Both the position numbers and the translations under genes were made by a program. From NCBI GenBank assembly GCA_903949225.1, contig CAJAYZ010000390.1, positions 1 through 17,381 of the forward strand: 17,381 bases of DNA, read 5' to 3'. The first letter of the stretch is position 1, and the number at the start of each line of letters is the position of its first letter. This document shows, in pieces, positions 6,208 to 13,761 of the stretch. Under the pieces are notes generated by a model. That model worked only from the letters and a program-made list of their open reading frames with translations, searched no databases and was not told where the DNA came from. Source of the DNA: an uncultured Planctomycetaceae bacterium. Its GTDB lineage: Bacteria > Planctomycetota > Planctomycetia > Pirellulales > UBA1268.

Positions 6208-8526
6208 TCAACCACGGCCGCGGCGTTGGGAACGCTTGGCGCCGGGACGGGGCGGTGCGTTCTTTGGTTGCGGGGGCTCCTCGGTGAACTTGTCGGCCTG
6301 GCCGGTGAGCTCGTAGAGGAACCGGCTCGGGCGACAGGGGCGGCTCTTGCCCCACTTCATCCGCGTCAGGCACATCGAGAGGACGAGCCGCTTGCGGGCC
6401 CGCGTCACTCCCACGTACGCCAGCCGTCGCTCCTCGGCGATTGCATTCAGGCCGTCGGCGAGCGACCGATGGTGCGGGAGGATCCCCTCCTCGAGCCCCA
6501 CCATCCAGACGTTGTCGAACTCGAGCCCCTTCGCGGCGTGGAGCGTCATGAGACGGAGAAGACGCTTCGTCGGCTTGTCGTCCTTGGGACGCTCCGCCTC
6601 CTTGACGTCGAGGACGAGGTCGTCGAGATAACCACGGACGAGCTTGCCGACATCCTTCTCCTGGCGATGCTCAGCTTGGTGCTCGGCCAGACCGTTGACG
6701 ACCTGCTCGACACACTGCCAGCGCGCCTCGAGCTCCGCCGCGTCCTCGTATTCGCGCTCGAGAAACGCCCGGTAGCCCGCTTGATCGAGGAGGGCCCGGA
6801 TCGCGACGGCCGGTTGAAGGGGGACCTCGCCGCTGCCGAGCGTGATCAGCTTCTCGAGCGCCGTCAGCCCGCCGGCCGCGGCGTTGCTCAAGGTCCCGTC
6901 CGAACGCCGCCCGAGCAGCTCGCGCCACAGGCTCCGCCCCGCCGACTGGGCTGCCGTCCGCGCCTGGAGAACGGCCGAGGAGGAGAGGCCGCGCGGGGGG
7001 ACGTTCGCGATCCGCGACAGGGCCATGTCGTCGTCGGGGTCGACCATCATCCGCAGGAACGACATCACGTCCTTGACCTCGCGGCGCTCGAAGAACGATC
7101 GGCTCCCCACCAGCTCGTAGGGAATGTTGCGGCGGCGCAGCTCCTGTTCGAAGACGCGCGTCTGCTCGCCGGTGCGGAGAAGGATCACCGCCTCCGGAGG
7201 ATCGACCGAGCCCTCCGCGAAGCGGGCCTCGACGTCGCCGACGATCCGACGGGCCTCGTCGAGCTCGTCCTGCGCCTGGACGATCGCGGGCGCCGGGCCG
7301 GAGGGGGCCTTCGAGACGAGTGTTTTGCCGTGGCGACGGCTGTTGCAAGCGATGAGCGTGTTGGCCGCGTGGATGATCTCCGGCGTCGAGCGGTAGTTCT
7401 CCTCCAGCCGCACCGTCACCGTCTTCGGCCAGCGCGCGGGGAACTCGAGGATGTGCGAGATCTGCGCACCGCGCCAGGCGTAGATCGATTGGTCGTCGTC
7501 CCCCACGACACACAGGCTGCGGTGATCGCGGGCGAGGGCCGAGAGGATCCGCTCCTGAATGCCGCTGGTGTCCTGGTATTCGTCGACAAGGATGTGGTCG
7601 AAGCGCCCCGCCTCGGCGAGGCGGACATCCTCGTGCTTGTCGAAGAGCTCCTCGACGAGCATGAGGAGGTCGTCGAAGTCGACTGCCCCGGCGACGCGGA
7701 GATCGTGCTGGTAGCGGCGGTAGCCCGCGGCGGCGAGGGTCCAGTGCTCTGGGGCGTCGGCCGAGAGGGTTTCGATGGCACCGTCGGGGCGGACCGCAGC
7801 GCTCTTCCAGCGACTCACCCGGTCGACGAGATCGCCTGGAGAGAGCGTCGTATCTGGAACTTTCAGCTCCTTGAGCACCTTCCGCGCGGTTGCCTCCTGC
7901 TCGCCGCGGTCGATGATCGCAAACCGCTCCGGGTAGCCGAGGCGTGGGGCGTGGCGGCGGAGGATGCGGACACAGAGGGAGTGGATCGTGGAGATTTCGG
8001 GGAGATCCTCCTGGAGCTTCCCGCCCGGGCCGCGCGGCACCTTCTTCGGCTTGAGATACGCCTTGGCGCGGGCCATCATCTCGCGGGCGGCTTTGTTGGT
8101 GAACGTCACGGCGAGGATCCGCGACGGCCGCGATCCGCGCCACACCAGGTGCGCCATCCGGGCAATGACGACGCGAGTCTTCCCCGTGCCGGCCCCGGCG
8201 AGCACCAGCAGCGGCCCGATCGGCGCCTGCACGGCCTGCGTCTGTGCCGGATTGAGCCCGGAGCCGGTGCGCGACGGCGCGTGCGTCGCTCTGGCCGCAG
8301 GTCCGGGCGCAGCGGCGGCTGGCCCGGGAAAGGAGCCGAGTACCGCCGGGCCGTCAGCCGGGGCCTCGACCCCGTCTTGGTCGTCGTCTTCGTCTGCAAG
8401 GTCAACCGGCAGGTCGTCCGGGATCGCCTCCGGCGCCGGGAGGGCCGCGGCGGAGGGGGGGGCAAGGGCGTCGACGTCGGAGTCGGCGGAGGCGGAGCTG
8501 GGAACGTCCGGAGGGAGTCCGTTCAC
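6208..8526 (-). CDS. uvrD: Superfamily 1 DNA helicase, UvrD/PcrA/Rep type
   Basis: This is an ATP-driven 3'-5' DNA helicase of the UvrD/PcrA/Rep group, which acts in nucleotide excision repair, mismatch repair and replication-fork rescue. All superfamily motifs are present in the 772-residue product: Q motif LNPAQTQAV (91-99), Walker A AGAGTGKT (110-117), Ia VTFTNKAA (140-147), II DEYQD (315-319), III VGDDDQSIYAWRGA (341-354), IV RLEENYRS (373-380), V TLHAAKGLEF (661-670) and VI YVGVTRARKRL (704-714). The first 90 residues are an acidic, Ala/Pro-rich, probably disordered extension not typical of the family. The C-terminus is short and basic. Start GTG 8526 is the first start after an in-frame upstream stop and has no clear ribosome site, so a later start is possible. 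The gene converges on the dehydrogenase gene. UvrD versus PcrA cannot be decided. Confidence 0.96.
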   Translation of the reverse strand: MNGLPPDVPSSASADSDVDALAPPSAAALPAPEAIPDDLPVDLADEDDDQDGVEAPADGPAVLGSFPGPAAAAPGPAARATHAPSRTGSGLNPAQTQAVQAPIGPLLVLAGAGTGKTRVVIARMAHLVWRGSRPSRILAVTFTNKAAREMMARAKAYLKPKKVPRGPGGKLQEDLPEISTIHSLCVRILRRHAPRLGYPERFAIIDRGEQEATARKVLKELKVPDTTLSPGDLVDRVSRWKSAAVRPDGAIETLSADAPEHWTLAAAGYRRYQHDLRVAGAVDFDDLLMLVEELFDKHEDVRLAEAGRFDHILVDEYQDTSGIQERILSALARDHRSLCVVGDDDQSIYAWRGAQISHILEFPARWPKTVTVRLEENYRSTPEIIHAANTLIACNSRRHGKTLVSKAPSGPAPAIVQAQDELDEARRIVGDVEARFAEGSVDPPEAVILLRTGEQTRVFEQELRRRNIPYELVGSRSFFERREVKDVMSFLRMMVDPDDDMALSRIANVPPRGLSSSAVLQARTAAQSAGRSLWRELLGRRSDGTLSNAAAGGLTALEKLITLGSGEVPLQPAVAIRALLDQAGYRAFLEREYEDAAELEARWQCVEQVVNGLAEHQAEHRQEKDVGKLVRGYLDDLVLDVKEAERPKDDKPTKRLLRLMTLHAAKGLEFDNVWMVGLEEGILPHHRSLADGLNAIAEERRLAYVGVTRARKRLVLSMCLTRMKWGKSRPCRPSRFLYELTGQADKFTEEPPQPKNAPPRPGAKRSQRRGRG

Positions 8527-8583
8527 GTGGAAAAGCGTCCGTGCGGAGGGGTGTCGGGGATCGCCCGGCGGTCAGCGGGGCCG

Positions 8584-8592
8584 GATCGTACC
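8584..8592 (-). promoter_or_regulatory. Possible extended -10 element for the helicase gene
   Basis: On the minus strand this reads TGGTACGAT, an extended -10 (TGnTATAAT-like), about 58 bases upstream of the GTG start at 8526. No good -35 accompanies it. Two plus-strand leaders in this window carry similar TGGTAT elements. Confidence 0.3.
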
Positions 8593-8624
8593 ACATGCTC
8601 ACGGGGCCATCGGTCGAGATCGGC

Positions 8625-8653
8625 TTGACGCCCCGGACGGGGCCGTTTCTATT
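8625..8653 (+). promoter_or_regulatory. Possible sigma70-type promoter for the TPR/rluD unit
   Basis: TTGACG (8625-8630), a 17-base spacer, and TCTATT (8648-8653) resemble -35 and -10 boxes (5/6 and 4/6 matches). The element sits 35 bases before the ATG of the membrane TPR gene. The spacer contains an inverted repeat, GCCCCG (8630-8635) and CGGGGC (8638-8643), which could be an operator or chance. Confidence 0.4.
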
Positions 8654-8687
8654 TGGTTTTTTCCGCAGGTGAAGAACTGGAAGAGCC

Positions 8688-9632
8688 ATGAAGAAACGTT
8701 CGGCGAGGCCCGGCGACAGTCGCAACCACGAGCGCCGCTTCAGCGAGCGGCAGACCGCGCGCGGCGAGGATGACGACAATCTCGCCACGCGCGAGGGGCG
8801 TCCCGTTCGTCTCCCTGCCACCACCGACGCCGCCGAAGAGGAGGCTGAAGAGGTCGGGGGGAACGCGCTGGCCGATGGAATCGCCGTTGCGGTCGATGCC
8901 CTCCGTCCCCATCTGCGGGCGATTCTGATGGGAATCGGCTGCCTGCTTTTGGCGGCGATCAGCTGGCTGTGGCTCCAGCAGCAGCGTGCGGCACTCGTTG
9001 CCAAGAGCTGGGACGACTACATGTTTGCCATCTCGCCGGTCGATCCGGCGGCGCTGGCCGATGTTGCCACCCAGCATCCCGGCACGCCTGCTGGCGAATG
9101 GGCCGATCTCATTCAGGCCGAGATGGCCCTTGACGAGGGGGCGGAGTTGTTGTTTGTCGATCGCGACCGGGCGATGCCCAAGCTCCAGGCTGCCGCCGAC
9201 GGCTACGCGGCGCTCCTTGTCGGCCGCCAAAAGGGGCTTCTCGCCGAACGGGCCACGTTCGGGCTCGCCAAGGCGAACGAGAGCCTGGGGAAGATCGACG
9301 ACGCCCGGCAGGGCTACGAAGCCGTTGCCAGCGATTATCCCGGCGGAGCACTCGCCGGCATGGCCCGGCAGCGATCGCGGTCGCTCGAAGGGGAGCGGGC
9401 GCAGGAATGGTACGCCTGGTTTGCCGCGCAGAAGATGACGCCCCCGACGCCGATCGACAACAGCCCGATCCTCGGGGCCCCCGCTGGCGGCTTTGGTGAC
9501 GCGTCGCCCGCAGGGGCGGCGCCGGCTCCCGAGTCTGAGACGCCGGCTGCCGGGACCGAGGCACCGGCTGCAGCGACCGAAACGCCGGCTGCTGACGCCG
9601 CTCCTGCCACCACACCCGCCGCGCAGGAGTGA
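8688..9632 (+). CDS. Membrane-anchored TPR-like protein
   Basis: Product of 314 residues. The N-terminal 77 residues are charged and probably cytoplasmic. One membrane segment follows (about 78-97, rich in Leu/Ile with a WLWL end), then a helical periplasmic domain (about 98-250) with TPR-like helix pairs such as GLLAERATFGLAKANESLGKID and a following ARQGYEAVASDYPGG. A tail of Ala/Pro/Thr/Glu repeats (ETPAA-like units, 265-314) is probably disordered. The architecture resembles YfgM/BamD-like tetratricopeptide proteins that act as envelope scaffolds or chaperone partners, but I cannot assign a specific function. ATG 8688 follows GGAAGAG at a normal distance. The gene is divergent from the helicase, and its stop lies close before the pseudouridine synthase frame, which suggests coupled translation. 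Confidence 0.85.
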   Translation: MKKRSARPGDSRNHERRFSERQTARGEDDDNLATREGRPVRLPATTDAAEEEAEEVGGNALADGIAVAVDALRPHLRAILMGIGCLLLAAISWLWLQQQRAALVAKSWDDYMFAISPVDPAALADVATQHPGTPAGEWADLIQAEMALDEGAELLFVDRDRAMPKLQAAADGYAALLVGRQKGLLAERATFGLAKANESLGKIDDARQGYEAVASDYPGGALAGMARQRSRSLEGERAQEWYAWFAAQKMTPPTPIDNSPILGAPAGGFGDASPAGAAPAPESETPAAGTEAPAAATETPAADAAPATTPAAQE

Positions 9633-9681
9633 TCGCCTGAGCAACCCCAATCCCGCACCGAACGACGCCCGCAGCGACGAC

Positions 9682-10800
9682 GTGGATGACGATGTGATTC
9701 CCGTCGCCGCCGACTTGGTTCCGGTGGTGGGGGGCGTGACGGAGGGGATCGGCTTGCCGCCGGATGCGGCGGCCCCTGCGATGGTGACGGCGGCTGCGGA
9801 GCCTGTCGGGGCGAGCCCGATGCTCGTCCCCGGGACGGTTCTTCTCCTCACCGTCGATGGCGACGCGGTGGGGATCCGCCTCGATCAGTTCGTCGTCCGC
9901 CATGCCGGGGGCTTGAGCCGCTCGGCCGTGGCCCGTGCGATCGATGCCGCGGGGGTGAGGGTTGATGGCGTCGTGGCGAGGGCGTCGCTCCAACTCAAGG
10001 CGGGGATGGTTGTCGCCTACACCGTGCCGGAGCCGGCCCGGGCGGGGCCTGAGGCCGAGGAGATCCCGCTTGATTTCCTGTTTCTCGATGACGTGATGGG
10101 GGCCGTCAACAAGCCGGCCGGAATGGTCGTTCATCCCGCCAAAGGGAACTGGAAGGGAACGCTCGCCGGCGCCCTCAAGTGGCATCTCGAACGGGTGGCC
10201 GGTGGCCTCTCCACCGTCGGCGGGCCGACCCGCCCCGGGATCGTCCATCGCCTCGACCGCGACACCAGCGGCGTGATCATCGTCGCCCGCAATGAAGAAG
10301 CCCACCACGCGCTGGCGCGGCAGTTTGAGCGCCGTACGACCGAGAAGACCTACCTGGCCGTCGTGCAGGGGGAGCCACGCTTCGATCGCGACGAGATCAA
10401 TCTTCCCATCGGCATCCATCCCTACCAGCGCGAGCGAATGGCCGTCCGCCGTGACCACTCCACCAGCCGTGATGCCGTCACCCGCTACGAAGTCATGAAG
10501 CGATTCGGCAGGGCGGCGCTGTTGAAGGTGACGCCGAAGACGGGGCGCACCCACCAGATCCGCGTCCACTTGGCTTCCATAGGCTGCCCGGTCCTCGCCG
10601 ACGTTCTCTACAGTGGTCGCGGTGTCGTTGACCGGTCGTTCCTGGGGTTGCGGGGGGAGAGCGCGCCGCTCCTCACCCGCCAGGCCCTCCACGCCTCGAG
10701 CCTCGCCATCGATCATCCCAGCACGCAGCAGCGGATGCTGTTTGAGGCGCCGCTGCCGGCCGACATCAACCGCCTCCTCGCCGTCCTCAGCGGCGAGTGA
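9682..10800 (+). CDS. rluD: RluD-family 23S rRNA pseudouridine synthase
   Basis: Isomerises uridine to pseudouridine in rRNA; E. coli RluD acts on helix 69 of 23S rRNA. Numbered from GTG 9682 (372 residues): an S4 RNA-binding domain (about 65-115, IRLDQFVVRH...GLSRSAVARAI), then the RluA-type catalytic domain with HRLDRDTSG (189-197, catalytic Asp192), NKPAGMVVHP (143-152) and GRTHQIRVHL (288-297). The exact target within the RluA/C/D group is inferred. The start is uncertain. The frame is open and codon-like back to the previous gene's end, where CTG 9637 follows AGGAG at 8 bases. Other candidates are GTG 9682, TTG 9754 (after GGAGGGG), ATG 9781 and ATG 9820; only the last two lack any extension rich in Asp/Ala/Pro. 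The first conventional start, GTG 9682, is given here. Confidence 0.94.
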   Translation: MDDDVIPVAADLVPVVGGVTEGIGLPPDAAAPAMVTAAAEPVGASPMLVPGTVLLLTVDGDAVGIRLDQFVVRHAGGLSRSAVARAIDAAGVRVDGVVARASLQLKAGMVVAYTVPEPARAGPEAEEIPLDFLFLDDVMGAVNKPAGMVVHPAKGNWKGTLAGALKWHLERVAGGLSTVGGPTRPGIVHRLDRDTSGVIIVARNEEAHHALARQFERRTTEKTYLAVVQGEPRFDRDEINLPIGIHPYQRERMAVRRDHSTSRDAVTRYEVMKRFGRAALLKVTPKTGRTHQIRVHLASIGCPVLADVLYSGRGVVDRSFLGLRGESAPLLTRQALHASSLAIDHPSTQQRMLFEAPLPADINRLLAVLSGE

Positions 10801-10831
10801 CCGGCGGCCGTGGCAGGTCCCTTCGCACCCC

Positions 10832-10840
10832 TGGTATCCT
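10832..10840 (+). promoter_or_regulatory. Possible extended -10 element for the lipoprotein/FG-GAP unit
   Basis: TGGTATCCT fits an extended -10 (TGnTATAAT, two mismatches) and nearly repeats the TGGTATACT upstream of yidC, including the preceding C. It lies 80 bases before the GTG start at 10920, just after the rluD stop. No clear -35 is seen. Confidence 0.33.
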
Positions 10841-10867
10841 CACCGGATCAGAGTCGCACGGCAGCGT

Positions 10868-10884
10868 CTGCCCGCGGCGGGCAG
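10868..10884 (+). repeat. Perfect 17-base inverted repeat in the lipoprotein leader
   Basis: CTGCCCGC, one central G, then GCGGGCAG: perfect 8-base arms. As RNA it would form a 7-bp stem with a 3-base loop. It sits between the possible promoter and the ribosome site of the lipoprotein gene. It may be an operator, a leader hairpin, or a U-less terminator for rluD. Confidence 0.45.
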
Positions 10885-10919
10885 GGGTTCGGTCGGAACT
10901 GAAGAGGGGAGGCGACGGC

Positions 10920-12032
10920 GTGGAGATCGTTGCCCGGGAGGCGCGGATCGGATCGATGCGTCGCCTCGACGTCGGGCTGGGAATTACGGCGGTGGGCATC
11001 GCTGCGCTCGCGCTGTCGGGATGTGGTGAAGCGCCACGGGCTGCGCCGGGGCCGGTTGCGGCCGTCGCCGAGCCGCGGCCGCGGGGGAAGGAGCGGGTTT
11101 CCCCGATCGTCCCCGATTCACCGCGCGGCCCGGCCCCTCAGAGCGCCGTGCGGCCGCCCCTTCCCGAGTCGTTTGCAGCGCTTCGCGAGGAGGCGCTGGC
11201 GCTCGCTTTAGCGCTCCGCGAGCGTCATCCCGCTGCCCCCGAGCCGATCGATCTCGAGGCGACAATGCACGATCGCTTCGGCAACCTCGCCGCAGCGACG
11301 AGGTTGTGGGAGGAGTGGCTTGCGGAGCATCCCGATTCGGCGGAGGCCCACCTCCGCCTTGGCAAGTATGCCCGGGAGCGGGGAGAGGAGACGCTGGCGG
11401 TCGAGCATCTCGAGGAGGCGTTTGCCGCCCGCCCCGATCTCCCTGGAGTTCAGGTGCTCCTCGGGGAGTCGCTCACGAATCTCGGTCGGCCCGGGGAAGC
11501 CGTCGCGGTGCTCGGCCGCGAGTTCCCCGCCACGGCCCGCAATCCCAACCGGCTCACGCTCCTCGGCCACGCCCGACTGCAGGAGGGGGATCATGCCGGC
11601 GCGAAGGGAGACTTCGAGCGGGCCGTCGCGATCGATCCGGCATCGGCCCACGCCCTCTACGGGCTCTCCACCGCTTGCAGCCGGCTCGGCGAGACGGAGG
11701 CAGCGGCCCAGCACCAGGCCGAGTTTGCCAAGCGGAAAGCGCAGAGCCTCGCCCGCGATCGGGCCAATGCCACGGCCCGGCTCGACGACATGCCGGCGCT
11801 CCTCCAGACGATGGGGGGATGGTATCAAAACGCCGGGCAAATCGACTTAGCCGGCGGCGACAAGGCCGCAGCCGAACGCGACTGGCTGCGGGCGCTCGAC
11901 TTCGCGCCGGCCCAAACTGCGGCCCTCTCCGGACTTGTCGATCTCTACCGTCGGCAGGGGCGGGAGGAAGAGGCGCAGCGCCTCGTGGAACGCGCTCACA
12001 ACGCTCGCCCCGCACCGGAACGGAGGCCTTGA
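10920..12032 (+). CDS. TPR-repeat lipoprotein
   Basis: Product of 370 residues. A signal peptide with a lipobox (LALSG before Cys35) predicts a lipid-anchored envelope protein. A Pro/Ala-rich linker (36-85) leads into tetratricopeptide repeats (about 115-275, e.g. DSAEAHLRLGKYARERGEETLAV then AEHPD-like turns, and DHAGAKGDFERAVAIDPAS), with a further pair at about 310-362. TPRs bind partner proteins. GTG 10920 is chosen because AGGGGAGG lies 7 bases upstream; ATG 10956, which begins the obvious basic n-region (MRRLD), is the alternative and would give a shorter, more standard signal peptide. The gene ends one base before the FG-GAP/ASPIC gene and holds that gene's GGAGG ribosome site, so the two are probably translated together. 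In related bacteria TPR and ASPIC-UnbV regions often occur in one protein; here they are separate. Confidence 0.87.
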   Translation: MEIVAREARIGSMRRLDVGLGITAVGIAALALSGCGEAPRAAPGPVAAVAEPRPRGKERVSPIVPDSPRGPAPQSAVRPPLPESFAALREEALALALALRERHPAAPEPIDLEATMHDRFGNLAAATRLWEEWLAEHPDSAEAHLRLGKYARERGEETLAVEHLEEAFAARPDLPGVQVLLGESLTNLGRPGEAVAVLGREFPATARNPNRLTLLGHARLQEGDHAGAKGDFERAVAIDPASAHALYGLSTACSRLGETEAAAQHQAEFAKRKAQSLARDRANATARLDDMPALLQTMGGWYQNAGQIDLAGGDKAAAERDWLRALDFAPAQTAALSGLVDLYRRQGREEEAQRLVERAHNARPAPERRP

Positions 12033-12033
12033 G

Positions 12034-13761
12034 ATGCCGCGTCGCTGTCTGACATGGCTGGCGCGCTCGCTCCTCCTCGTCGCCGGCGCGACGGCGTTCA
12101 TGGGGGCCCGTCCCAGCCACGGTGAGCCCCCGCCAATATTTTTCGAGGATACAAGCGCCACGGCCGGGATCGGGTTTGTTCACGACGACGGCGGGAGTGG
12201 CAATCGCTTCATCCCGGAGACGGTGACCGCCGGCCTGGCGACGCTCGACCATGATCTCGACGGCCGGATCGACCTCTACTTTCCCAATGGCAGCGATCTC
12301 CCCGGCACCGAGCCAAGGCGCCGACCGCGGGCCATGCTCGTGCGCAACCGGGGGGGATGGCGGTTTGAGGATGTCACCGCCGCCGCCGGGCTCGATCACG
12401 ATTCGTACGGCGTCGGGGTGACCGTCGGCGATCTCGACAACGACGGCTTCCCCGACCTCTGCACGAGCAACTACGGGCCGAAGCGGATGTGGCAAAACAT
12501 GGGGGACGGCACGTTCCTCGATGTCACTGCCACTGCCGGGACGGCCGACGGCGACAAGCTCGGCGCGGGCCTCGCCCTCCTCGATGCCGACGGGGATGGC
12601 GATCTCGATTTCTATGCCGCCAACTACGTCCGCTTTTCCCCCGAGGGACATGTCTCCCCGAGGATCCGGGGCGTGCCTCTCTACCACGGGCCGCGCGACT
12701 ACGAGGCCTGGCCCGACACGTTCTTCCGCAACGAGGGGGACGGGCGGTTCAGCGATCAAAGCGAGTCATCGGGGATTGCCGGAAGGGCAGGGCCGGGGAT
12801 GGGGGTGGTGTGCCTCGATGAGGACGGGGACGGTGACACCGACATCTTCGTCCTCAACGATGTCGCCGCGAACTTCCTCTTCCGCAACGACGGCACGGGG
12901 CGCTTTGAGGAGGTCGGCCTGGAGACGGGGCTGGCCTACGACATGATCGGGCAGCCCAACGGCAGCATGGGGGTGGATTGTGGGGATGTCGACAACGACG
13001 GCTGGCTCGACCTGTGGATGACCTCCTACCAAGGGGAGCGGCCCGTCCTCTACCACAACCTCGCCGGTCATGGATTCGAGGATGTGAGTGCACGGACCGG
13101 AGCCGGGGCCGGGAGTTTGCCGTGGGTGAAGTGGGGCTGTGGGATCGTCGATTTCGACAACGACGGTCGCCGCGACCTCTTCATTGCCTGCGGCCACATC
13201 AACGATCTCGTCGAGCAGTTCGATGATGCAACGGCTTACCGCAACCACAACGTTCTCCTCCGCAACGTCGGGGAACGATTCATGGAGATATCGGCCGCGG
13301 CGGGGCTCCATGCCATGCCCCGCCACAGCGCCCGCGGCGCTGCCTTCGACGATCTCGATGACGACGGCGACATCGACGGCGTGATCCTCAACGCCCGCGA
13401 GGCGCCAACGCTCCTGCGGAACCTCGAGCGTGAACGGGGCGGGGAGCACCATTGGCTCCAGCTGCGCCTCGTCGGCCGGGGATCGAACCGCGACGGCGTG
13501 GGAGCACTCGTCCGCGTCGTCACCCCGGAGGGCGTCTTCGTCGACGAGGTTCACTCCGGCCGCGGCTACCAGGGGCACTTCGGCAGCCGGCTCCACTTCG
13601 GGCTCGGGGCCGGGATGGCGGTCGATCGCGTTGAGGTGCGGTGGATCGGCGGCGGACGGGAGGCGTTCGACGTGGTGGGGATTGACCGGCTCGTCACGCT
13701 CACCGAGGGGGCGGGGCGCCCGGTCGATCGGCCGGCGGAGACGGAGGCGGATCGACGCTGA
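12034..13761 (+). CDS. Exported FG-GAP/VCBS-repeat protein with ASPIC/UnbV domain (CRTAC1-like)
   Basis: Product of 575 residues. An N-terminal signal peptide (hydrophobic 9-24, likely cleavage after SHG near 30) predicts export. The body is a beta-propeller of FG-GAP/VCBS repeats. Seven calcium-type DxDxDG loops are visible, starting at residues 72, 133, 184, 262, 318, 373 and 440 (for example DADGDGDLD and DLDDDGDID). Residues about 483-562 form the ASPIC/UnbV domain (GRGSNRDGVGA, SGRGYQGHFGSRLHFGLG). The family is known for extracellular or periplasmic proteins of mostly unknown function, presumed to bind ligands or partners. ATG 12034 has GGAGG at 12022-12026. It pairs with the TPR lipoprotein just upstream, which suggests a surface-anchored complex (inference). 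Its last 62 bases overlap the 3' end of the glycosyltransferase gene on the opposite strand. Confidence 0.93.
   Translation: MPRRCLTWLARSLLLVAGATAFMGARPSHGEPPPIFFEDTSATAGIGFVHDDGGSGNRFIPETVTAGLATLDHDLDGRIDLYFPNGSDLPGTEPRRRPRAMLVRNRGGWRFEDVTAAAGLDHDSYGVGVTVGDLDNDGFPDLCTSNYGPKRMWQNMGDGTFLDVTATAGTADGDKLGAGLALLDADGDGDLDFYAANYVRFSPEGHVSPRIRGVPLYHGPRDYEAWPDTFFRNEGDGRFSDQSESSGIAGRAGPGMGVVCLDEDGDGDTDIFVLNDVAANFLFRNDGTGRFEEVGLETGLAYDMIGQPNGSMGVDCGDVDNDGWLDLWMTSYQGERPVLYHNLAGHGFEDVSARTGAGAGSLPWVKWGCGIVDFDNDGRRDLFIACGHINDLVEQFDDATAYRNHNVLLRNVGERFMEISAAAGLHAMPRHSARGAAFDDLDDDGDIDGVILNAREAPTLLRNLERERGGEHHWLQLRLVGRGSNRDGVGALVRVVTPEGVFVDEVHSGRGYQGHFGSRLHFGLGAGMAVDRVEVRWIGGGREAFDVVGIDRLVTLTEGAGRPVDRPAETEADRR

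Noticed and set aside
5902..8628. Plus-strand open frame of about 900 codons opposite the helicase.
   Set aside because: The minus strand carries every superfamily 1 helicase motif in order; the plus frame has none.
9540..9630. Repeated GCCGGCTGC-type units at the end of the TPR gene as a possible DNA repeat or minisatellite.
   Set aside because: They encode a degenerate Ala/Pro/Thr/Glu tail in frame and are imperfect; protein low complexity explains them.
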